Source: Dokdonella_A sp014338185 (GTDB lineage: Bacteria > Pseudomonadota > Gammaproteobacteria > Xanthomonadales > Rhodanobacteraceae). Taken from it: a stretch of DNA of 29,377 nucleotides. The DNA lies in assembly GCA_030263295.1 (NCBI GenBank), contig SZOS01000038.1:1-29377 (forward strand), read 5' to 3'. Below are positions 19,453 to 26,190 of this stretch, piece after piece; within the stretch, counting starts at the first letter, position 1, and each line of letters opens with the position of its first letter. The position numbers and the translations under genes are program-made. The notes under the pieces are model-generated. The model was not told where the DNA came from. It did no database searches and was given only the letters and a program-made list of their open reading frames with translations.

Positions 19453-19520
19453 TCAACCCGGTCGTCACCGGCTTGGGCGTGTGTTGCAGCTACGAGTGGA
19501 GCAGCAGCACGCCCTGCACT

Positions 19521-19554
19521 CCGTGAGCCGGTGGCAGGGCCAACCGGCTCACGG
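19521..19554. terminator. Strong hairpin after the inserted secreted-protein gene
   Basis: CCGTGAGCCGGT (19521-19532) and ACCGGCTCACGG (19543-19554) form a perfect 12-bp stem with a 10-base loop that can itself pair GGC with GCC. It sits 11 bp beyond the stop of the minus-strand gene ending at 19566. It lacks a T-run, so it may be a Rho-assisted terminator or mRNA end-stabiliser. Confidence 0.55.
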
Positions 19555-19565
19555 GGCGGCATGCC

Positions 19566-20768
19566 TCAGTTGTCACGCGGCTGTCCAGGGTAGGGCGTGC
19601 GGTACGGATTGCAGTCGAACCCAGGGTCGTTGATGCGCCAGCAGGGCACGAAGTCAAAGCGCGAGTCCAGCGTTTCTGGGCCGACTCGAAACAACGCGAA
19701 TTCGGACATGGATGGCGTTTCCACGCCAGGTACTTTGATGTTACGCCAGCGCCCCAGGATACGCTGGCCATCGCCATAGACGCGCGCAACCTCACCGATG
19801 TCGTAGTGCTGCACGGGGGGACTGGCCTCGCGCGACAGCAGCACCAAGCGTCCGGCGCCCGAAGGCGCAAACATGACGACGCTCAAAGGGGGCAGCGGAT
19901 CAGTACTGTAGCCCATGGCATGAAAGAGCGCCCACATGAAGCCCGGCGCGCGCGCGCAAGCCTGCGACACGCAGGTCACGCTGTAGGACTGCGCATCGGC
20001 GGGCGGCGGCGGCGGCGGCGGTGCATAGACCCAACCGGGATGGCCACTGAGGTCATTTGGCTGCACCGTGTAGGCGGGGGTGGCGATCCGCGCCAGGCGG
20101 ACCAGGGCGACTACCGAGGACATGCTGCGCTCGCGGCCCGGCAAGATGGGTGGGGTCGGGGTGTACTCTCGACGCCCCACCAGCAGCCAGTCGCCCGAGT
20201 AGTCGATGGGCTGCACCGTGGGGGCGCCCGACCAGACATGGGCCATCTTCTGCGTGCGGCCATTGACGGTGAGCACGCCCTCACGGGGGCCGGTCCAGGC
20301 CCAGGTGATGACGTCGCTCGTGGGCGTGGCCTGGTGGGGGTGGCTGCTGCCGCTGCCGCGCGGCGGGCCGTTGCTCAAGGTGTAGGCCGTGAGCGTGGTG
20401 GTCGCCAGCGGGGCGCCGTCAAAGAGCGCATCGTCGCTGCTGTAGGTGATCGAGCCGTTGATGCCCTGCGTCACCATCTTGCCGGTGGCGTCGTAGAAAT
20501 ACAGGGCGCCGCCGACGATGCCGCGATTGTCCGGCGTGACGCCGATGGTCATGGCGCCCAGCGTGGTCGAGTCTCCGCCGGGGATGGCGATGTAGTCGCC
20601 CATGACCAAAGGGATGTCCCAGGAATAGTTCCCAAGCAGCGGCACGAGAGGCGGCGCAGCGGCCTCGGCACTGGGGGCGGCGATGAGCGCATCACCCGAC
20701 GCGGCGGCTGGCAGGGAGACTGCCAGCGCGAACGCGGTCAGGGCGAGCAAACGAAACGGGGCGGGCAT
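19566..20768 (-). CDS. Secreted protein of unknown function with polyproline run, inside repeat-flanked insert
   Basis: A 400-residue protein with a signal peptide (FRLLALTAFALAVSLPAAAS). Its mature part is beta-rich, with NYSWDIPLVMGDYIAIPGGD, RGIVGGALYFYDATGKMV, YSGDWLLVGRREYTPTPPI and FALFRVGPETLDSRFDFVPC. A run of seven prolines at residues 250-256 separates two halves. Cys266/Cys271 and a C-terminal CWRINDPGFDC pair could form disulfides. The D-A-T-G-K type strand resembles the D-x-x-G turns of other secreted Xanthomonadales proteins, but I recognise no family. The start at 20768 has an ideal AAGGAG five bases before it. The gene fills a 1,489-bp segment between two copies of a 109-bp repeat. 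Its codon choice looks somewhat less GC-biased than its neighbours, consistent with later arrival. Sequence supports a real, translated, exported product; the function is unknown. Confidence 0.75.
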   Translation of the reverse strand: MPAPFRLLALTAFALAVSLPAAASGDALIAAPSAEAAAPPLVPLLGNYSWDIPLVMGDYIAIPGGDSTTLGAMTIGVTPDNRGIVGGALYFYDATGKMVTQGINGSITYSSDDALFDGAPLATTTLTAYTLSNGPPRGSGSSHPHQATPTSDVITWAWTGPREGVLTVNGRTQKMAHVWSGAPTVQPIDYSGDWLLVGRREYTPTPPILPGRERSMSSVVALVRLARIATPAYTVQPNDLSGHPGWVYAPPPPPPPADAQSYSVTCVSQACARAPGFMWALFHAMGYSTDPLPPLSVVMFAPSGAGRLVLLSREASPPVQHYDIGEVARVYGDGQRILGRWRNIKVPGVETPSMSEFALFRVGPETLDSRFDFVPCWRINDPGFDCNPYRTPYPGQPRDN

Positions 20769-20900
20769 GGGTTCTCCTTGTGGTGTTGTGGCTTCTGGGC
20801 AAGACCATCGTCGCATGGGACACGCCAGGGTCAAATTGGCTGGACATACGCAAAGCCCGCGCGACACTAGGAATTTCGTGCGCTGATCCATCGATCACCC

Positions 20901-21009
20901 GCCTGGGCGTGGCGCAGATCCGCCGCGAGAAGCACGTCAGCAGCAAGTGACGCCGCCCGCGCGGGTGGCACACGCGCTCGGCGGCAGCACGAACCGCAAC
21001 GGCAGCGAT
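20901..21009 (+). repeat. 109-bp direct repeat, copy 2 (convergent gene junction)
   Basis: Second copy of 19303-19411. On the minus strand it holds the real 3' end of the gene at 20937-21560. On the plus strand it keeps a dead 3' tail of the reductase gene (LGVAQIRREKHVSSK then stop at 20948-20950) without the rest of that gene. The three changes against copy 1 are T to C in the Tyr/His codon and GC to CT after CACACGCG. Confidence 0.93.
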
Positions 21010-21560
21010 TGCGTGGGTGGCTGGTCGGGCAGTGGCACCCGGTCCAGCCAGTCCTTGGCCAGATCACGGATGATCGGGCCACCCGAGCCGCTGAATCGCG
21101 CCACCGCGGTGTAGCGGCCCGGGGTGCTGCACAGACCGGGTCGGTCGGATTGCTTGATCCCGGCATCCTTCGATCCCCACCAGTACCGCAGCTGCACCCG
21201 CACACCGAAGGATTCACCGCGGCGCAGCTCGATGACGTCCGCGAGGCTGGCCGGCATCGGCGCGGGGCCTGGCGCCACGAACGGCCGGTAGCTGCCACGC
21301 GGACCCTCGACGGCGATACTCCAACCCTCCCAGTCCTGGTGACGACCGAGCAGGTCGTCACGCGCGCGGACGATGCGGATCGGCTGCTCGCCACGATTGG
21401 TCGCGCTGAGCACGAGCGTCCCCGGCGGCTCGCCCAGCGCGGGATCGGCCACCTGCAGCGCAAGCCACAGCGGCGACGTGGCGGTGGTCGACGGCGGATC
21501 GGCGCTGGCACTGCCACCGCAGAGGGCGGCAAGCAACGCGACTGCGGAACGAAGGTTCAT
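20937..21560 (-). CDS. Small secreted protein with Ig-like beta-sandwich character
   Basis: A 207-residue exported protein with signal peptide MNLRSAVALLAALCGGSASA and cleavage before DPP. The Cys in the signal has Leu at -1, so it is not a good lipobox. The mature part reads like a beta sandwich: GTLVLSATNRGEQPIRIV, VIELRRGESFGVRVQLRYWW and STPGRYTAVARFSGSG, resembling Ig-like or inhibitor-type domains. It then has a Pro-rich linker and a tail with three Cys (PPSACATRAGGVTCC). I do not recognise a named family. ATG at 21560 has AAGGA about ten bases upstream; a TTG two codons earlier is unlikely. Its 3' end lies in the 109-bp repeat and would, in the ancestral layout, have overlapped the reductase 3' end by 14 bp. 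Confidence 0.75.
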   Translation of the reverse strand: MNLRSAVALLAALCGGSASADPPSTTATSPLWLALQVADPALGEPPGTLVLSATNRGEQPIRIVRARDDLLGRHQDWEGWSIAVEGPRGSYRPFVAPGPAPMPASLADVIELRRGESFGVRVQLRYWWGSKDAGIKQSDRPGLCSTPGRYTAVARFSGSGGPIIRDLAKDWLDRVPLPDQPPTQSLPLRFVLPPSACATRAGGVTCC

Positions 21561-21738
21561 GGGCAAGGGGTCCTTGGTGGGGAGGCCTGGATGGGTCGGC
21601 GACCGCGCAAGCCGTGGGCGGCGCGTGGGTTTGGTCCGGCGTGCGGGTCCCGATGGTCAACGCTCGGGGTGCTCGCGCGGGGTTGGTCGGCATCCTTGGC
21701 GGCTGGGTCGGCTTGGCTCGCGCGGCGATATCGCAATC

Positions 21739-21756
21739 TGTAAAGGATGCTTGACA
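21739..21756. promoter_or_regulatory. Operator O1, inverted repeat over the -35 element
   Basis: TGTAAAG (21739-21745), spacer GATG, CTTGACA (21750-21756). Arms match at 6 of 7 positions. The right arm contains the -35 hexamer TTGACA. Same layout (7-4-7) as O2, centre-to-centre distance 44 bp, close to four DNA turns. Confidence 0.65.
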
Positions 21757-21780
21757 GGCCGCTTGGACCGGGCGTATCGT
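21751..21780 (+). promoter_or_regulatory. Sigma70-type promoter of the membrane protein/XRE/peptidase/NatAB cassette
   Basis: A perfect TTGACA -35 (21751-21756), an 18-bp spacer and TATCGT (21775-21780, 4 of 6 to consensus). It is flanked and overlapped by the two operators, and the AT content stands out from the surrounding GC-rich DNA. Predicted start is near 21787, inside O2. Confidence 0.6.
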
Positions 21781-21782
21781 TC

Positions 21783-21800
21783 TGTCAAGTTTCCTTGACA
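21783..21800. promoter_or_regulatory. Operator O2, perfect inverted repeat at the predicted transcription start
   Basis: TGTCAAG (21783-21789), spacer TTTC, CTTGACA (21794-21800): a perfect 7-bp inverted repeat beginning 3 bp after the -10. Occupancy would block transcription initiation. The likely ligand is the XRE-type protein encoded at 22476-22670, giving autoregulation. Confidence 0.75.
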
Positions 21801-21882
21801 CACGCAAGCACGTGATCCTGTCGCCGTTCCACACTTGCACCACGTTCCCGGGCACCGCGTCCGCGCGGCAGGGGGTCGGGCG

Positions 21883-22479
21883 ATGACCTTGCAGCGCATC
21901 AGCTGGCTGTTCGCGGCGCTGGGATTGGCCTGCGTCGCGGTGGGCGCGGTCGGCCACTGGCTCCTGGCCTGGCCGCCGGCCGCGGCGAGCGGGTGGGCCG
22001 GCGCGGGCGCCGGCTATCTCGCCGGCGGCGTGGTGCTGCGGTTGCTGCCGCGCTGGTGGCGCCAGCACTGCGACGACATGTACGCGCAGCCGGCCGGCCG
22101 GCGTTACCTGCGCTCGTTGTGGCCGATCATGGTCGGCTACACGCTCGCATTGTTCGCGTCGATCATGCTGATCCGCCGCGGCATCGACTCCGTGCCGCTG
22201 CGCGCACTGGTGGCGGTCGCGCCCGCGTTCGCGCTGGTGCTGCTCATGCGTGCGGCGCTGCGCTACCTGCGCGAGATCGACGAGCTGCAGCGGCGCATCG
22301 AGACCGAGGCCATCGGCATCGCCAGCCTGCTCGTGTCGGTGCTGTACTTCGCCGCCGGCCTGTTGCAGAAGGCCAAGGTGGTCGAGGTCGATGCCGCCAC
22401 GGCGATGATCTGGGTGTTCCCGCTGCTGTGCGCCACCTACGGCATCGCCAAGATGCTGCTGACCCGGCGTTTCCAGTGA
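21883..22479 (+). CDS. Four-to-six-helix membrane protein paired with an XRE regulator
   Basis: A 198-residue inner-membrane protein. Hydrophobic segments are ISWLFAALGLACVAVGAVGH, SGWAGAGAGYLAGGVVLRLL, LWPIMVGYTLALFASIMLIR, ALVAVAPAFALVLLMRAALR, IASLLVSVLYFAAGLLQKAK and AMIWVFPLLCATYGIAKMLL. A conserved-looking cytoplasmic helix REIDELQRRIETEAIG lies between the fourth and fifth. That helix and the RRF-type end recall a group of uncharacterised proteobacterial membrane proteins usually encoded just before a small Cro/CI-type regulator. It could be a membrane sensor or sequestering partner of that regulator, which is inference. ATG at 21883 has AGGGGGT upstream. Its stop overlaps the GTG start of the regulator, so the pair is translationally coupled. 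Confidence 0.85.
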   Translation: MTLQRISWLFAALGLACVAVGAVGHWLLAWPPAAASGWAGAGAGYLAGGVVLRLLPRWWRQHCDDMYAQPAGRRYLRSLWPIMVGYTLALFASIMLIRRGIDSVPLRALVAVAPAFALVLLMRAALRYLREIDELQRRIETEAIGIASLLVSVLYFAAGLLQKAKVVEVDAATAMIWVFPLLCATYGIAKMLLTRRFQ

Positions 22480-22670
22480 ACAACCAGGTACGCGCGCTGC
22501 GCGAGGAGCGGGGCTGGTCGCAAGGTGAGCTGGCCGAGCGGCTCGCGGTATCACGCCAGACCATCCATGCGATAGAGACCGGCAAGTACGACCCGAGCCT
22601 GCCGCTCGCATTCAAGCTCGCGCGGCTGTTTTCAATGTCGATCGAGCAACTGTTCGACCCGGGAGAATGA
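22476..22670 (+). CDS. Small XRE/Cro-CI family transcriptional regulator
   Basis: A 64-residue protein that is almost only a helix-turn-helix domain. It reads NNQVRALREERGWSQGELAE, RLAVSRQTIHAIETGKYDPS, then PLAFKLARLFSMSIEQLFDP. The recognition helix is SRQTIHAIETGKY, as in the YozG-like short XRE regulators. It begins with GTG at 22476 inside the upstream stop (GTGA), and its own TGA overlaps an ATG of the next frame. It probably binds the two TGTMAAG-N4-CTTGACA operators ahead of the cassette, as a dimer on each, repressing its own operon. With no ligand-binding domain, the signal must come from a partner, possibly the membrane protein encoded before it. Confidence 0.93.
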   Translation: MNNQVRALREERGWSQGELAERLAVSRQTIHAIETGKYDPSLPLAFKLARLFSMSIEQLFDPGE

Positions 22671-22672
22671 GG

Positions 22673-24223
22673 ATGGACAAACGCAAGCAGGCACGCATCG
22701 CGATCGCGGCCGCGGCACTGTTGCTGCTGGGCAGCCAGTTCCTGTTGCGGCGCGAACGCGCCGACGCGACGCACGCGAACGTCGAACCCGCTGCCGCGCG
22801 CATGCAGCGCGCGGCCGACGGCAGCCTCCGCATCGGCACGCTGGTGTTCCGGCCGTGCGAACTGGCCGCGCCGCGCACCGGTGCCACCACGGCCGCGTAC
22901 TGCGCGCCGTTTGCGGTCGCGGAAAATCCCGCCGCACCCGCCGGCCGCCGGATCGACCTCAAGCTCGCGCTGGTCGCGAGCGAGGCGGCCGCGCCGGAAA
23001 TCGATCCGGTGGTGCTGCTCGCGGGCGGTCCGGGCCAGGCGGCCACCCAGGTGTGGGCGCAGACCGCGGGCGCGTTCGCGCCGCTGCTGGCCAGGCGCAA
23101 TGTGATCCTGCTCGACCAGCGCGGCACCGGCGGCTCCAATGCCCTGACCTGCAAGCAAGAGGACGACAGCGACGCTGCCGCGTTCGACCTCGGGCGCGTG
23201 CGCGAGCACACGCGCACATGCCTGCAAACCGTATCGAGCCACGCCGATCCGCGCTGGTACACCACCACGCTCGCGCTGGATGACCTCGAAGCCGTGCGCC
23301 AGGCGCTGGGCGGTCCGCGGCTCAACCTCGTTGGCGTGTCCTACGGCACGCGTGTCGCGCAGCAGTACGCCAAGCGCCATCCCGCGGCGGTGCGCAGCAT
23401 CATCCTCGACAGCGCGGTGCCCAACGACAATGCGCTGGGCGCCGATTTCGCCGTCAACCTCGACGCCTCGCTCAAGGCGCAGTTCAAGCTGTGCACCCAG
23501 GATCCACGCTGCCACGCCGCCTTCGGCGATCCGTGGGCCAACCTGCAGCAGCTGCGCACGGCACTGCGCGACAAGCCGGTCCAGGCCAGCTACCGCGATC
23601 CCGACAGCAATGCACCCACCACGCATGCGTTCAGTGCCGACAGCCTGGCCAGCCTCGTGCGCATGTACGCCTACCAGCCCGAGATGAGCGCACTGTTGCC
23701 GCTCGGGATCGCGCGGGCGCAGACCGGCGACTACGCCTCGCTGGCGGCGCAGGCGCAAATGCTGGGCATGGACATGAGCAGCCTGGCCGAAACCGCGATG
23801 CCATTGTCGGTGCTCTGCAGCGAGGACTCCGACCGCCTCGCGGTCAACCCGGCCGATGCCGACACCGTGCTCGGCACCAGCCTGGTGGAGGCGTTCAAGG
23901 CGCAATGCGAGATCTGGCCGCACGGCACGCGGCCGGATGACTTCAACGCACCCCTGCGCGGCGATCTGCCGGTGCTGCTGCTTGCGGGCGAGTTCGACCC
24001 GGTCACGCCGCCGCGTTATGCCGAGGCGATCGCGCGCGAGCTGCCGCATGCGCGCGTGCTGCTCGCGTGCGGCCAGGGCCACAGCCTGCTCGGGCGTGGT
24101 TGTTTTCCCAAGCTCGCCGCACGCTTCGTCGACACGCTCGATGCGGCGGGGCTGGATGCGAGCTGCGTCGACAACTTCGCGCCCATTCCCGCGTTCATCG
24201 ACTACAACGGAGCCGCGCCATGA
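22673..24223 (+). CDS. Membrane-anchored alpha/beta hydrolase, S33-type peptidase (tripeptidyl aminopeptidase-like)
   Basis: A 516-residue enzyme with an N-terminal signal or anchor (ARIAIAAAALLLLGSQFLL, residues 7-25), so it acts in the periplasm. The catalytic domain shows the oxyanion loop VVLLAGGPGQAA (113-124) and LLDQRGTGGSNAL (146-158). The nucleophile elbow GVSYGTR has Ser223. The acid Asp442 is in LLAGEFDPVTPPRY and His470 is in CGQGHSLLG. This layout, with a C-terminal TAP-like end, is that of S33 peptidases that release N-terminal peptides or proline. ATG at 22673 is preferred because GGGAG lies seven bases upstream; an ATG at 22667 overlaps the regulator stop but sits too close to that site. 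Its stop overlaps the start of the ABC ATPase gene. Substrate is unknown; processing or detoxifying a peptide that the neighbouring exporter handles is a reasonable guess. Confidence 0.88.
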   Translation: MDKRKQARIAIAAAALLLLGSQFLLRRERADATHANVEPAAARMQRAADGSLRIGTLVFRPCELAAPRTGATTAAYCAPFAVAENPAAPAGRRIDLKLALVASEAAAPEIDPVVLLAGGPGQAATQVWAQTAGAFAPLLARRNVILLDQRGTGGSNALTCKQEDDSDAAAFDLGRVREHTRTCLQTVSSHADPRWYTTTLALDDLEAVRQALGGPRLNLVGVSYGTRVAQQYAKRHPAAVRSIILDSAVPNDNALGADFAVNLDASLKAQFKLCTQDPRCHAAFGDPWANLQQLRTALRDKPVQASYRDPDSNAPTTHAFSADSLASLVRMYAYQPEMSALLPLGIARAQTGDYASLAAQAQMLGMDMSSLAETAMPLSVLCSEDSDRLAVNPADADTVLGTSLVEAFKAQCEIWPHGTRPDDFNAPLRGDLPVLLLAGEFDPVTPPRYAEAIARELPHARVLLACGQGHSLLGRGCFPKLAARFVDTLDAAGLDASCVDNFAPIPAFIDYNGAAP

Positions 24224-24954
24224 TCGAAGTGGACGACCTGCACAAGACCTTCGGCGCGGTCAAGGCCGTCGCTGGCGTGTCCTTCACCGCACGCGACGGC
24301 GAGATCACCGGCCTGCTCGGTCCCAACGGCGCCGGCAAGACCACCACGCTGCGCATGCTCTACACGCTGATGCGGCCCGACCGCGGCGGCGTGCGCGTGG
24401 ACGGCATCGACGCCGCGGCCGATCCGCTGGCGGTGCGCCGGCGACTGGGCGTGCTGCCCGACGCGCGAGGCCTGTACAAGCGCCTCAGCGCGCGCGAGAA
24501 CATCGACTACTTCGGCCGCCTGCAGGGACTGGATGCGGCCACCCGTGCGCATCGTATCGACGAACTGGCGCGCTCGCTCGACATGGGCGACATCCTCGAC
24601 CGTCCCACCGAGGGCTTCTCGCAGGGCCAGCGCGTCAAGACCGCGATCGCGCGCGCGCTCATCCACGACCCGCGCAACGTGATCCTCGACGAACCGACCA
24701 ATGGCCTGGACGTGATGGCCACCCGTGCGATGCGCGGCTTCATGCGCGCGCTCAAGGCGCAGGGACGCTGCGTGCTGTTCTCCAGCCACATCATGCAGGA
24801 GGTCGGCGCGCTGTGTGACCGCATCGTGGTGATCGCGCATGGTCGCGTGGTCGCCGACGAGTCACCCGCGCAACTGCGCGCGCAGACCGGCGCCGCCAGC
24901 CTCGAAGACGCGTTCGTCCAGATCATCGGTTCGGAAGAAGGGTTGGCCGCATGA
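24220..24954 (+). CDS. natA: ABC transporter ATP-binding protein (NatA-like)
   Basis: A 244-residue ATPase. Walker A is GPNGAGKT at 34-41, the Q-loop region is VLPDARGLYKRLSARENI, and the signature is FSQGQRVKTAIARAL (133-147) with Ser-Gln-Gly-Gln instead of LSGGQ. Walker B is NVILDEPTNGLD (153-164) and the switch His is in FSSHIMQEVGALC. The FSQG signature and PDARGLYxRL phrase are typical of NatA-type ATPases that work with NatB permeases. NatAB of Bacillus subtilis exports Na+; many homologues respond to envelope-active drugs. ATG at 24220 overlaps the previous stop (ATGA) and its stop overlaps the natB start, so stoichiometry is set by coupling. The natA symbol reflects family likeness, not proven function. 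Confidence 0.9.
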   Translation: MIEVDDLHKTFGAVKAVAGVSFTARDGEITGLLGPNGAGKTTTLRMLYTLMRPDRGGVRVDGIDAAADPLAVRRRLGVLPDARGLYKRLSARENIDYFGRLQGLDAATRAHRIDELARSLDMGDILDRPTEGFSQGQRVKTAIARALIHDPRNVILDEPTNGLDVMATRAMRGFMRALKAQGRCVLFSSHIMQEVGALCDRIVVIAHGRVVADESPAQLRAQTGAASLEDAFVQIIGSEEGLAA

Positions 24955-26126
24955 ACAACATCCTCACCGTATTCTGGAAGGAAGTGCGCGAGAACCTGCG
25001 CGACCGCCGCACCGTGCTCAACACCCTGCTCACCGGCCCGCTGATCGCGCCGCTGATGTTCGCGCTGGTGATCAACGCCTCGATCTCGCGCGAACTGGCC
25101 AAGGCCGAGAAGCCGCTGCCGGTACCCGTGGTCGGTGCCGAGCACGCACCCAACCTCATCGCCGCGCTGCGCCGCGCGGGCGCGCAGATCAAGGACGCGC
25201 CGGCCGATCCCGAGCGCGCCGTGCGCGAACAGGACGCCGACCTCGTGCTGCGCATCCCGGCCGCCTACGCCAAGTCGTGGGCGGCGGGCGAGCCGGCCCA
25301 GGTCGAAATCATCCACGACCAGTCCCAGCGCGACGCGCAAGGCCCGGTGTTGCGCCTGCAGGCGATGCTCAGCGCCTATGCGCAGCAGAACGGCGCGCTG
25401 CGGCTGGTCGCGCGCGGGATCTCGCCCAACGTGATGCGGCCGCTGGTGGTCGCCGACCGTGACCAATCCACCGCGCAGACGCGCAGCGGAGGCATGTTCA
25501 GCATGCTGCCGTACTTCTTCATCCTCGGCGTGTTCATCGGCGGCATGGCGCTGGCGATCGACACCACCGCGGGCGAGCGCGAGCGCCAATCGCTCGAACC
25601 GTTGTTCGTCAATCCGGTGCGGCGCGGCGCGCTGCTCACGGGCAAGCTCGGCGCCACCACCGCGTTTGCGTTCACCACGCTCGTGCTCAGCATCGTCGCG
25701 TTCGCGGTCGCGGCGCGCTTCATGCCCACCGACAAGCTCGGCATCAGCCTGCAGTTGGGCCTGCAGTTCGCCTGCGGCACGCTGCTGGTGATGCTGCCGC
25801 TGACCGTGCTGCTGGCCACGCTGCAGACGCTCGCGGCTGCCTTCGCCAAGAGCTTCCGCGAGGCGCAGACCTACCTGTCGCTGCTCATGTTCGTGCCCGC
25901 GGTGCCGACCATGTTGCTGTCGTTGTACCCGGTCAAGACCCAAGCCTGGATGTATGCGGTGCCGCTCATGAGCCAGCACGTGACCATGATCCGCCTCATG
26001 CGCGGCGACGCGGTCACGCCGGGCGATTTCGCGCTGTGCGTGGCCACCACCACGCTCGCCGCGCTGGTCGCGGTGCTGCTGACCGCATGGGTGTACCGCG
26101 GCGAGCGCCTCGCGATTTCGGCCTGA
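24951..26126 (+). CDS. natB: ABC transporter permease (NatB-like)
   Basis: A 391-residue ABC-2 type membrane subunit. The cytoplasmic start ILTVFWKEVRENLRDRRTVL, with conserved KE and DRR, leads into TM1 (LIAPLMFALVINASIS). A large extracytoplasmic domain of about 140 residues follows, beginning KPLPVPVVGAEHAPNLIAAL. The membrane block then starts at SMLPYFFILGVFIGGMALAI and carries the coupling segment ERERQSLEPLFVNPVRR. Further helices include LVMLPLTVLLATLQTLAAAF and FALCVATTTLAALVAVLLTA. This architecture equals NatB/YhaP. It is the last gene of the five-gene cassette; a weak dyad, GCCGTC/GACGGC (26128-26150), follows the stop and may help end transcription. Confidence 0.9.
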   Translation: MNNILTVFWKEVRENLRDRRTVLNTLLTGPLIAPLMFALVINASISRELAKAEKPLPVPVVGAEHAPNLIAALRRAGAQIKDAPADPERAVREQDADLVLRIPAAYAKSWAAGEPAQVEIIHDQSQRDAQGPVLRLQAMLSAYAQQNGALRLVARGISPNVMRPLVVADRDQSTAQTRSGGMFSMLPYFFILGVFIGGMALAIDTTAGERERQSLEPLFVNPVRRGALLTGKLGATTAFAFTTLVLSIVAFAVAARFMPTDKLGISLQLGLQFACGTLLVMLPLTVLLATLQTLAAAFAKSFREAQTYLSLLMFVPAVPTMLLSLYPVKTQAWMYAVPLMSQHVTMIRLMRGDAVTPGDFALCVATTTLAALVAVLLTAWVYRGERLAISA

Positions 26127-26178
26127 CGCCGTCAGCCGCGCAGCGACGGCACCGGGCGCGAGCGCGCCGCGGTGCCGC

Positions 26179-26184
26179 TAGAAT
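26179..26184 (+). promoter_or_regulatory. Possible -10 element giving a leaderless mRNA
   Basis: TAGAAT (26179-26184) is close to consensus and ends only six bases before the ATG at 26191, so transcription would begin at or next to the start codon. No Shine-Dalgarno lies in between, which agrees with leaderless translation. Confidence 0.5.
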
Positions 26185-26190
26185 CGCCCG

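Larger units (their letters stand above)
21561..21882. other. 322-bp divergent intergenic region with the cassette control signals
   Basis: It separates the small secreted-protein gene (minus) from the membrane protein/XRE cassette (plus). The right half holds the promoter and two operators listed separately. The left half (21561-21735) is G-rich on the plus strand and shows no clear gene, hairpin or promoter. The cassette's 5' leader, from about 21787 to the ATG at 21883, is roughly 95 bp, with no obvious riboswitch-like structure. Confidence 0.6.

Noticed and set aside
19521..19554. Integron attC-like site
   Set aside because: The hairpin lacks R/L core sequences such as GTTRRRY and no integrase is present. 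It fits a transcript-end hairpin better.
19303..21009. Classical transposon with target-site duplication
   Set aside because: 109 bp is far longer than any usual target duplication, there are no terminal inverted repeats at 19412/20900 that I can see, and the insert encodes no transposase or integrase.
24507..25979. Minus-strand open frame of 490 codons opposite natA/natB
   Set aside because: Low-complexity Arg/Gln/His text, antisense to conserved ABC genes; no start signals.
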